Source: an uncultured Flavobacteriales bacterium
Lineage (GTDB): Bacteria > Bacteroidota > Bacteroidia > Flavobacteriales > BACL11
Direction of reading: 5' to 3'
Assembly (NCBI GenBank): GCA_913063045.1
Contig: CAJXYM010000003.1
Span: 1-64,000, forward strand
Length of the DNA: 64,000 nt
Shown here: one piece after another, positions 9,101 to 16,270 of the stretch
Layout: each line of letters starts with the position of its first letter
Numbering within the stretch: the stretch's first letter is position 1
Made by a program: the position numbers and the translations under genes
Notes under the pieces: model-generated
Databases searched by the model: none
Seen by the model: the letters and a program-made list of their open reading frames with translations, nothing else
Told to the model about the DNA's origin: nothing

Positions 9101-9196
9101 AATAAATGTGGCATATCCAATAACAGCTGCAAAAACTAATATTAAAAAAGCAGCTAATTTTACAGATAACAAAGATTGAATAATACGTTTTATCAT
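6119..9196 (-). CDS. ccsBA: Cytochrome c biogenesis protein, ResB-CcsA fusion
   Basis: This 1025-residue membrane protein handles haem in system II cytochrome c maturation: it carries haem across the membrane and ligates it to CXXCH sites of apocytochromes. The N-terminal part is ResB/Ccs1-like, with paired N-terminal helices, a long periplasmic region and a further helix near residue 430. The C-terminal part is CcsA-like with the haem-binding WWD motif ([20 protein letters not shown], about 915-935) and conserved histidines. The two are separate genes in many bacteria but fused in Bacteroidota and Epsilonproteobacteria. A TAATTTTG promoter box sits 16 nt upstream of the ATG. BshB1 follows with a 4 bp overlap. 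Confidence 0.93.
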   Translation of the reverse strand: [1025 protein letters not shown]

Positions 9197-9212
9197 TAAT
9201 TTTATTAAAACA

Positions 9213-9220
9213 CAAAATTA
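9213..9220 (-). promoter_or_regulatory. -7 box TAATTTTG for ccsBA-bshB1
   Basis: Exact TAnnTTTG match, 16 nt upstream of the ccsBA ATG. It pairs with an oppositely directed box at 9233-9240 to make a compact divergent promoter. Confidence 0.55.
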
Positions 9221-9232
9221 CAATTTGTTTAG

Positions 9233-9240
9233 TAAATTTG
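9233..9240 (+). promoter_or_regulatory. -7 box TAAATTTG for the DUF2520 gene
   Basis: Exact TAnnTTTG match, 21 nt upstream of the ATG at 9262. The TTG at 9238 used by the ORF track lies inside this box and so cannot be the real start. Confidence 0.6.
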
Positions 9241-9261
9241 TGTTACAATCATTTTAATAAA

Positions 9262-10020
9262 ATGAAGAAAATAATTTTAATTGGCTCTGGAAGTGTAGCT
9301 ACAAATTTAGCTCTAAATTTAGACAAGAATAAATATTCTGTTCAACAAGTATTTAGTAGGACAAAAGAAAATGCTGAAATACTTGCTAAAAAAATTAATG
9401 CAGATTTTACAAATGATATTAATAAGCTTCAGAAAGGCGACATAACGCTTTTGTGTATTAAAGATGATTTTATAGCAAGTTTCTTAGAAGAAAAATTATT
9501 CCAAAACCTTATTCATACTTCAGGAAGTGAAAACATTAATGTTTTAAAAAACTCTGCACAAGACTTTGGGGTTTTATACCCTTTACAAACATTTAACAAA
9601 GAAGTTAAAATAAATTTTACAGAAATACCAATTTTAATAGAAGCTAATACTGTTAAATTTAAAAAAGTAGTTTTAGAACTTGCTAGCTCGTTTTCCAATA
9701 AGGTAATCAATATCACTTCTAAAAAAAGAAGACAAATTCACATTGCTGCAGTTTTTGCATGTAATTTCAGTCACCATATGCTATCTATATCAAAAGAAAT
9801 AATGGACAATGAAGATTTAGATTATTCATTACTACTTCCTTTAATTGAGCAAAACAATAAAAAATCTCTATTAGGAGACCCTCAAAAATTACAAACAGGG
9901 CCAGCAAAAAGAAATGATGTTAAACTAATTAATGAACATATTAAAGAAATTAAAAACCTGCATCATAAGGATATATATAGATTACTTAGCGATAATATAA
10001 TAAAAATCAATGGTAAATAA
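9262..10020 (+). CDS. DUF2520 / Rossmann-like NAD(P)-binding protein
   Basis: The protein (252 residues from the ATG) opens with a nucleotide-binding Rossmann motif, IILIGSGSVATNLA (GxGxxA), and continues into the helical C-terminal DUF2520 domain found behind Rossmann-like domains in Bacteroidota. The fold resembles F420-dependent NADP oxidoreductases and 6-phosphogluconate dehydrogenase-type enzymes. The substrate is unknown. I moved the start from the TTG at 9238 to the ATG at 9262 because the TTG is part of the -7 promoter box. It is the first gene of a probable operon with a UbiA prenyltransferase (11 bp overlap) and Maf. Confidence 0.85.
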   Translation: MKKIILIGSGSVATNLALNLDKNKYSVQQVFSRTKENAEILAKKINADFTNDINKLQKGDITLLCIKDDFIASFLEEKLFQNLIHTSGSENINVLKNSAQDFGVLYPLQTFNKEVKINFTEIPILIEANTVKFKKVVLELASSFSNKVINITSKKRRQIHIAAVFACNFSHHMLSISKEIMDNEDLDYSLLLPLIEQNNKKSLLGDPQKLQTGPAKRNDVKLINEHIKEIKNLHHKDIYRLLSDNIIKINGK

Positions 10021-10984
10021 ATTATTAATTATTAGACCAAAAAATCTATTAATCATATGTTTTACTCTCTATCTAATAAAATATTCATTAATAAACCAAT
10101 TTCTACAAGCTCCTGCTTTAAATAATTTCAACTTTTTTCTTTTTGTTTTTGCAACGATTTTAATCACAGCTAGTGGCAATATTATTAATGATATTAATGA
10201 TATGAAAACAGATGAAATCAATAATAAACACAATATTCTTAATTCTAAAGGAGGAAATGTTAAGGTTGCTAAAAAATGGTTTTTTTATCTTAATTTTCTT
10301 GCTCTTTTAATTGCATCTTATTTAGCTTTTAAAATTGGTTATCCAATTTTACTCTTAATTTTTATTTTAACAGCAGTGTTATTATGGTGGTATGCAAAAT
10401 CACTTAAAAAATCTTTTCTAATAGGTAATCTTTTAGTTAGCGCCTTAATTGCTTTAAGCATTATAAACTTAATACTATTTGACATTTTACCAGTGATATA
10501 TATAAATGCTTCTTCATTAATAATTATTAAAATAATTATGGCATATTCATTATTTGCCTTTCTTGTTAATATTAAAAGAGAAATTATAAAAGACATAATA
10601 GATATAGAAGGAGATAAATCTATTAATGCTAATACAATCCCTTTAAAAATTGGTGTAGTCAAAACAAATATCATTATAAAAGCATTAAGTATTTTAACGA
10701 TAATATTAATTAGTTTCTGGCAATATTTTCAATACAGTATTTTTAAAACCTCTTTTGATCTTAGTAATTTTGGAGAAAAAGTAAATCAGATATCTATCTG
10801 GGGAACAGATGTTATTTCATTTTTCTATGTTTTTTTATTACAAATAGTATTATTTATATTTTTATATCATTGTATAAATGCAACAAGCAAAAATGATTTT
10901 ATATTTCTTAGCAGATTATCTAAAATAATAATGATTTTAGGAATAACTTCAATATCAATTTTCACTTTAATTTATTTTCAATAG
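10010..10984 (+). CDS. UbiA-family prenyltransferase
   Basis: This 324-residue protein has about nine transmembrane helices and both aspartate motifs of the UbiA superfamily: NDINDMKTDEIN (about 60-71) and KDIIDIEGDKSIN (about 196-208). The family transfers a polyprenyl group from its diphosphate to an acceptor in the membrane. The first motif, with N at the first position, resembles the geranylgeranylglycerol-phosphate geranylgeranyltransferase-like group commonly annotated in Bacteroidota, rather than MenA or UbiA proper. The acceptor is not known from sequence. The ATG overlaps the end of the upstream gene by 11 bp and Maf starts 1 bp after the stop, so the three genes are probably co-transcribed. 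Confidence 0.88.
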   Translation: MVNKLLIIRPKNLLIICFTLYLIKYSLINQFLQAPALNNFNFFLFVFATILITASGNIINDINDMKTDEINNKHNILNSKGGNVKVAKKWFFYLNFLALLIASYLAFKIGYPILLLIFILTAVLLWWYAKSLKKSFLIGNLLVSALIALSIINLILFDILPVIYINASSLIIIKIIMAYSLFAFLVNIKREIIKDIIDIEGDKSINANTIPLKIGVVKTNIIIKALSILTIILISFWQYFQYSIFKTSFDLSNFGEKVNQISIWGTDVISFFYVFLLQIVLFIFLYHCINATSKNDFIFLSRLSKIIMILGITSISIFTLIYFQ

Positions 10985-10985
10985 C

Positions 10986-11564
10986 ATGCTAGATTTAAAA
11001 AACTACAAAATTATTTTAGGTTCTAACTCTCCAAGAAGAAAAGAGATTTTGACTTCCATGGGTATAAGCTTTTCAATTAACGCTGCTAATATTGACGAAA
11101 AAGTTCCAAAAGATATTTCTGCTTATAATTACGCAGAGTTTCTTGCAATACAAAAATGTGATTACTTACGTCCCAATTTAAAAACTAATGAAATCCTTAT
11201 TACTGCAGATACTACAGTTTTAATTGACAATCAAATTTTAAATAAGCCTAATAATATTATTGAAGCAGGTATTATGTTAAAAAAAATATCTAGTAATAGT
11301 CATTCAGTCATAACAGGGGTTTGTATTTCAAGTACAAATAAAAAAATAACGTTTACTTGTGAAACAGAAGTGAAATTTAAAAAACTATCAAATCAAGAAA
11401 TTGAATTTTATATTAATAAATATCAGCCATTAGATAAAGCAGGCTCTTATGGAATTCAAGAATGGATTGGTTTAATTGGTGTTGAGGAAATAAAAGGATC
11501 ATATACTAATGTTGTAGGATTACCTTCATCAAAACTCTATAATGAACTTAATAAATTTATTTAG
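10986..11564 (+). CDS. maf: Maf-family nucleoside triphosphate pyrophosphatase
   Basis: The 192-residue protein matches the Maf family over its full length. Family landmarks are LGSNSPRRKEIL (residues 11-22), the catalytic ADTTV (74-78), and DKAGSYGIQ near the C-terminus. Family members hydrolyse dTTP, UTP and modified nucleotides to monophosphates and so clean the nucleotide pool; they have also been linked to septum inhibition. The DTTV and GSYGIQ motifs fit the dTTP/UTP (YhdE) subtype. It is the last gene of a three-gene cluster; a new -7 box for the exopolysaccharide genes starts 13 bp after its stop. Confidence 0.9.
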   Translation: MLDLKNYKIILGSNSPRRKEILTSMGISFSINAANIDEKVPKDISAYNYAEFLAIQKCDYLRPNLKTNEILITADTTVLIDNQILNKPNNIIEAGIMLKKISSNSHSVITGVCISSTNKKITFTCETEVKFKKLSNQEIEFYINKYQPLDKAGSYGIQEWIGLIGVEEIKGSYTNVVGLPSSKLYNELNKFI

Positions 11565-11577
11565 ACCTTCTTTTTAT

Positions 11578-11585
11578 TATCTTTG
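11578..11585 (+). promoter_or_regulatory. -7 box TATCTTTG for the Wza/Wzc-like genes
   Basis: Exact TAnnTTTG match 18 nt upstream of the polysaccharide export lipoprotein ATG. It suggests the export pair has its own promoter separate from maf. Confidence 0.55.
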
Positions 11586-11603
11586 TAATCAAAATTTTTA
11601 AGA

Positions 11604-12386
11604 ATGTTCAAAATCAACTTTAAACTTATTATTTTTATTTGTCTACTGACAAGCATGTTTTACTCATGCACTCCAGTTAGTAAGATTACTTACATAAATA
11701 ATAAAACAAGTTCTTCATGGAATATCTCTCCTATCCCACCAAAACATCATATTGAAATTGGAGATATTCTAATGGTAAAAGTTATTAGTAGAAATGATGA
11801 GTCTAATAAGATGTTTAATTTAGAAACTAACACAAATACTTCAAATACTACTACCACAGCTGCCAACCTTTACCTTAACGGGTTTACTGTTAGTCAAGAA
11901 GGCACAATAGATTTACCTAATGTTGGAAAAGTTCTTTTATTGAATCAAACACTTGAACAAGCTAAACAAACGATAATGCTAGAGGCTGAAGAATTCTTAA
12001 TTGACCCATTTGTTGTAGTTAAATTAGCAAATTTTGAGGTTACTGTTTTAGGAGAAGTTAATCAACCTGGAATATACCCTGTTTATAAAGAAAACTTAAC
12101 CATATTTGATGCCCTAGCGATGGCTGCAGATATAAATGATTATGGAAATCTGCAAAAAATTAAAATAGTAAGAACGAAGAATAATAAAAAAGAGGTTAGT
12201 TTCCTAGATTTAACTGACAGTAAAATTCTTACTTCAGATTATTATTATCTCAATAATAAAGATTTAGTTTATGTACAACCTTTAAAATTTAAGGGATTAA
12301 AAAAATCTCAATCGCAGCTACTACTTTCAAGTTTAACAACAATTGCAGTACTTTTTAACGCAATTCTTAATTTCAATAAAGATTAA
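11604..12386 (+). CDS. Polysaccharide export lipoprotein (Wza-like)
   Basis: The 260-residue protein has a lipoprotein signal (lipobox MFYSC, lipidated Cys22), a polysaccharide-export domain with the IEIGDILMVKV core near residues 50-60, one SLBB domain (VTVLGEVNQPGIYPV, about 150-165) and a hydrophobic segment at the end (LSSLTTIAVLFNAIL). It should form the outer-membrane part of a Wzy-dependent capsule or exopolysaccharide exporter. It is shorter than E. coli Wza (about 380 residues), as usual in Bacteroidota. The Wzc-like kinase starts 2 bp downstream. No glycosyltransferase, polymerase or flippase is nearby. Confidence 0.92.
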   Translation: MFKINFKLIIFICLLTSMFYSCTPVSKITYINNKTSSSWNISPIPPKHHIEIGDILMVKVISRNDESNKMFNLETNTNTSNTTTTAANLYLNGFTVSQEGTIDLPNVGKVLLLNQTLEQAKQTIMLEAEEFLIDPFVVVKLANFEVTVLGEVNQPGIYPVYKENLTIFDALAMAADINDYGNLQKIKIVRTKNNKKEVSFLDLTDSKILTSDYYYLNNKDLVYVQPLKFKGLKKSQSQLLLSSLTTIAVLFNAILNFNKD

Positions 12387-12388
12387 TT

Positions 12389-14806
12389 ATGAGTGATCAA
12401 GAATTTAAAGAAGAAACAATTGACACTAAACAACTTCTTTTTAGATATTATCAATACTGGCATTATTTTCTAATCTCTATAATTGCTTTTGTTTTAATTG
12501 GGTTTATGTATAATAGATATACTAAACCTACTTATAGTGTTTCAAGTACATTACTAATAAGAGATGATAATAACACTCAGCTGGGTGCAGAGAATCTACT
12601 TGAAGGAATGGAGCTTTTTAGTGGTAAGACTAATATTAATAATGAGATTGTACTACTTAAATCATTTAGTCTAACAAATCAAGCAGTTGAAAGTCTTAAC
12701 CTTGGAGTATCCTATTATCAACATGGATTCCTTCAAAGCAATGAAGTTTTTAATAATAAACCATTTAATGTAAATGTAGATTCAAGTAATAGTCAAATAA
12801 CCGGCATTGAATTTAAAGTAAGGATTATTGATAATAAAACTTTTAATCTATCAACATCATTTGATAATCATTTTATCTACGATATAAAAAATGACAGACT
12901 TAATAAAAACAATGAAATAGATTTTGAAATAGATCAAGTTTTTAAGTTTAACTCTCAGATAAAATCAGAATATTTTTCATTTAAAATAAATAAAACAAAG
13001 ACCTTTAACCTTGAAAAAATCATTTCAAATGAAAAGGATTTTACTTTTAAACTTCATCAAAGGTCTAAGCTAGTTAGCAAATATATAGAGGAGGTTTCTA
13101 TCAATCCAATTAATAAAGAGACTTCTGTTTTAAAGTTAAAAATTACTGGAGAGACTCCTGGAAAAAATATTAAATTTCTAAATAAATTAACAGAGATCTA
13201 TATTCAAAGTGGCTTAAAGGATAAAAACATCATGGCTGTTAATACAATTAATTTTATTAATGAACAGCTTAATATAATTCAAGACTCTCTTAACTTAATT
13301 GAGAATAAACTTGAAAAATTCAAGTTAGAACATCCTAATTTAGATAATATTGAGGAGGAGTATGGTGCTTTTTTTCAAAAACAAAAGATCGATAATACTC
13401 TAGCAGAGCAAGGAACTAAAATTAAATATTACGAATCATTATTAGATTATTTAAAGACAAACAATGATGTTAATAATATTGTCTCTCCATCATCAATGGG
13501 AATACTAAATCCTGAGTTGAATACATTAATCAATCAATTATTACAATTATATTCAAGGAAGGGTGATTTGGAATTAACAAATACTGTTAAGAGTCCAAAT
13601 TTCATATCAGTTGTCTCTCAGATTTTAAATGTAAAACGAAGCTTAATAGAGAATATTCAAAACCTAATATCATCTTCAAAGATTTATGAAAATGATTTAT
13701 TAAAAAGACAGGCATCATTTAATAATAAAATTAATGAGTTACCTGAGTTTGAAAAAGAATATATCATTCTAAAAAGAAAGTTTTTACATAATGAGCAAAC
13801 TCTTATATATCTAAAAGGAAAAAAATACGAAGCTTCTTTAGCAAAGGCTGGAACTGAATCTGATCACAAGGTAATAGATTATGCAAGACTTGACAGTGAT
13901 GTACCAGTATCTCCCAAGAAAACTGTAACCTATTTTTTATCTATTCTACTTGGATTATTTCTTCCAATAATATTTATATCATTAAGAGAATTTTTCAGCA
14001 CTACAATTAAAAGTAAAAGAGATCTACAATTACATACTAATATCCCAATACTTGGGCTTATTGGTCACAATGATAAAGACTCTGGTTTAATTGTCGCTAA
14101 TAGCTCAAAATCAGTTATTTCAGAATCTTTCAGATCACTAAGAACAAATATTCAATATCTAGCTGTTGACAAAGAGCGAAAAATCATAACGATAACATCA
14201 TCTATTGGAGGAGAAGGAAAAACATTTTGCTCAATGAATATTGCATCTATATTTGCTCTCTCAGGTAAAAAAACAATTTTAATAGGAGCTGATTTAAGAA
14301 AACCAAAATTAGATTTAGAATTTGTTACTAAAAATAAGCTTGGACTAAGTAATTATTTAATTAATAAAGCTAATTTAAAAGAGGTAATTAACAGTACTGA
14401 AATAGAGCATTTAGATATTATTTTATCTGGTCCTACCCCTCCTAACCCAGCGGAACTTTTAGATAGTACTAAAATGAAAGAATTGATTAAACAACTTCAT
14501 AAGACATACGACTATGTTATCATTGACACACCTCCTATTGGACTAGTTACAGATGGGGTTATATTAATGAAAAATGCAGATATAAATTTATATGTTGTAA
14601 GACATAATTACACAAAACATCAAGCCCTATCAGTTGTTAATAATCTTCATAACAATAAACATGTAGAAAATCTTCAAATTATTATTAATGACTTTCAACA
14701 TAAAACTGGCAACTATGGATATGGTTATGGATACGGTTATGGATATGGATATGGTTACGGAGGAGGATATGGTTATTATGAAGAAGATAATCAAGAAAAA
14801 AAATAA
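12389..14806 (+). CDS. Wzc-like polysaccharide co-polymerase and tyrosine autokinase
   Basis: This 805-residue inner-membrane protein couples polysaccharide chain-length control to a cytoplasmic BY-kinase. It has a Wzz domain with a first helix near residues 25-45, a long coiled-coil periplasmic region (about 260-470), a second helix near 510-530, and a kinase domain with Walker A GGEGKT (607-612), Walker A' GADLRKPK and Walker B VIIDTPP. The C-terminus is a tyrosine cluster made of tandem Gly-Tyr units (GYGYGYGYGYGYGYGY) that should be the autophosphorylation site. The tail is far more regular than in most BY-kinases. It follows the Wza-like gene by 2 bp; the next gene is in the same frame, just past the TAA. 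Confidence 0.92.
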   Translation: MSDQEFKEETIDTKQLLFRYYQYWHYFLISIIAFVLIGFMYNRYTKPTYSVSSTLLIRDDNNTQLGAENLLEGMELFSGKTNINNEIVLLKSFSLTNQAVESLNLGVSYYQHGFLQSNEVFNNKPFNVNVDSSNSQITGIEFKVRIIDNKTFNLSTSFDNHFIYDIKNDRLNKNNEIDFEIDQVFKFNSQIKSEYFSFKINKTKTFNLEKIISNEKDFTFKLHQRSKLVSKYIEEVSINPINKETSVLKLKITGETPGKNIKFLNKLTEIYIQSGLKDKNIMAVNTINFINEQLNIIQDSLNLIENKLEKFKLEHPNLDNIEEEYGAFFQKQKIDNTLAEQGTKIKYYESLLDYLKTNNDVNNIVSPSSMGILNPELNTLINQLLQLYSRKGDLELTNTVKSPNFISVVSQILNVKRSLIENIQNLISSSKIYENDLLKRQASFNNKINELPEFEKEYIILKRKFLHNEQTLIYLKGKKYEASLAKAGTESDHKVIDYARLDSDVPVSPKKTVTYFLSILLGLFLPIIFISLREFFSTTIKSKRDLQLHTNIPILGLIGHNDKDSGLIVANSSKSVISESFRSLRTNIQYLAVDKERKIITITSSIGGEGKTFCSMNIASIFALSGKKTILIGADLRKPKLDLEFVTKNKLGLSNYLINKANLKEVINSTEIEHLDIILSGPTPPNPAELLDSTKMKELIKQLHKTYDYVIIDTPPIGLVTDGVILMKNADINLYVVRHNYTKHQALSVVNNLHNNKHVENLQIIINDFQHKTGNYGYGYGYGYGYGYGYGGGYGYYEEDNQEKK
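14711..14781 (+). repeat. Tandem hexamer repeat (GGWTAY) encoding the Gly-Tyr tail
   Basis: About eight copies of a six-base unit of the form ggntay encode alternating Gly and Tyr at the Wzc C-terminus. Codons vary between copies (ggt/gga, tat/tac), which suggests selection on the protein rather than a very recent slippage burst. Copy number could still vary in steps of two residues without shifting the frame. Confidence 0.85.
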
Positions 14807-14827
14807 TCTTTAAAATTATCTAAGACT

Positions 14828-16270
14828 ATTTCACCACATAAAAACATCCCTCTTTTAACAGCACTAACTCCATTAATTATTCTAATTATCCTTCTTGCTG
14901 TGAATGTGACATTATATGCTGATGATCCATTAGCTGGCCCTAATCAATTAGCTTTACTATTAGCTGCCGCAGTAGCTTCTGTAATAAGTATATTCTATGG
15001 CGTAAGATGGAAAGACATTATCTCTCATATTAGCAAAAGTATAAGCTCAACATCTTCAGCAATAATTATTCTATTGATAATTGGTGCTTTATCTGGCTCC
15101 TGGCTTATAAGTGGTATTGTTCCTGCTATGATTTATTATGGGCTTCAAATTCTAGATCCTAAAATATTTCTTTTTGCATCTTGTATTATCTGTGCAATTG
15201 TTTCAATTGCATCAGGAAGTTCTTGGTCAACTATAGCAACAGTTGGCATTGCATTAATTGGCATAGGTAAATCAATGGGGTTTTCTGAGGGGGTGATTGC
15301 TGGTTCAATAATTTCAGGGGCTTATTTTGGAGATAAAATGTCTCCATTATCCGACACTACTAATCTTGCAGCAGCAGTAGCTGAAACTGAACTTTTTTCA
15401 CATATTAAATATATGATGTTTACTACAATCCCATCATTTATCATTACACTAGTTATTTTTCTTTTTATAGGATTTAAATTTGATTATGCTAGCACAGAAA
15501 ACATAAATCTTTTACTTGAATCAATTGATAAAACATTTAATATCAATATTTACTTATTTCTAGTTCCAATAGCAGTTATTTTTCTAATAATTAAAAAAAC
15601 ACCTGCAATTCCTGCGTTAGTTGCAGGAACACTTTTAGGTGTAATTTTTGCTATGATATTTCAGCCAAATATAATTTTAGAAGTTTCTCAGATGAAAGAA
15701 ATTTCATTTAAAGCGTATTATATGGCTGCAATTAATGCAATGGGAACAAGTATTAATATTGAAAGCAGTAATACATTAATTAATGATCTTCTTTCTTCTA
15801 AAGGGATGCATGGAATGTTAAATACAATTTGGTTAGTTGTTTGCGCCATGTCATTTGGAGGCGCTATGGAAGCAGGAGGATTATTAAGTAGAATTAGTAT
15901 ACCATTAATAAAATATGCAAAAAGCACCGGTTCTCTAATTGCTACTACATCTACAACATGTATATTTTTTAATTTAACTACATCTGATCAATATCTAAGT
16001 ATAGTTGTTCCAGGAAGAATGTTCTCAAAAAGCTATAAAGATAAGGGGTTAGCTGCTGAAAATTTAAGTAGAACTATTGAAGATAGTGGAACAGTAACAT
16101 CTGTACTTATCCCTTGGAACACATGCGGAGCTGCACAATCAGCAGTAATGGGAATAGCTACTTTATCATATCTACCATTTTGCTTTTTTAATTTGATAAG
16201 TCCAATAATGACAATTATTTATGGATATTTTGGAATTAAAATTAAAAAATTAACTAAAAATCTCGACTAA
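14828..16270 (+). CDS. nhaC: Na+/H+ antiporter, NhaC family (non-standard start)
   Basis: This multi-helix membrane protein matches NhaC-type antiporters, which expel sodium in exchange for protons. Visible landmarks are SGSSWSTIATVGIALIGIG, SGAYFGDKMSPLSDTTNLAAA and LTTSDQYLSIVVPGRMF. The ORF track begins at a GTG (14900), but that cuts off the first membrane helix. The frame stays open back to the TAA of the upstream kinase and reads SPHKNIPLLTALTPLIILIILLAVNVTLY, which fits an NhaC N-terminus. That extension has no ATG, GTG or TTG. I place the start at ATT 14828; this is inference. A sequence error, or use of 14900, are alternatives. The 3' end overlaps the convergent cysteine desulfurase by 21 bp. 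Confidence 0.8.
   Translation: MSPHKNIPLLTALTPLIILIILLAVNVTLYADDPLAGPNQLALLLAAAVASVISIFYGVRWKDIISHISKSISSTSSAIIILLIIGALSGSWLISGIVPAMIYYGLQILDPKIFLFASCIICAIVSIASGSSWSTIATVGIALIGIGKSMGFSEGVIAGSIISGAYFGDKMSPLSDTTNLAAAVAETELFSHIKYMMFTTIPSFIITLVIFLFIGFKFDYASTENINLLLESIDKTFNINIYLFLVPIAVIFLIIKKTPAIPALVAGTLLGVIFAMIFQPNIILEVSQMKEISFKAYYMAAINAMGTSINIESSNTLINDLLSSKGMHGMLNTIWLVVCAMSFGGAMEAGGLLSRISIPLIKYAKSTGSLIATTSTTCIFFNLTTSDQYLSIVVPGRMFSKSYKDKGLAAENLSRTIEDSGTVTSVLIPWNTCGAAQSAVMGIATLSYLPFCFFNLISPIMTIIYGYFGIKIKKLTKNLD

Noticed and set aside
9238-9261. Extended TTG start for the DUF2520 gene from the ORF track
   Set aside because: The TTG is part of the TAAATTTG promoter box; ATG 9262 follows at a normal distance and begins the Rossmann strand.
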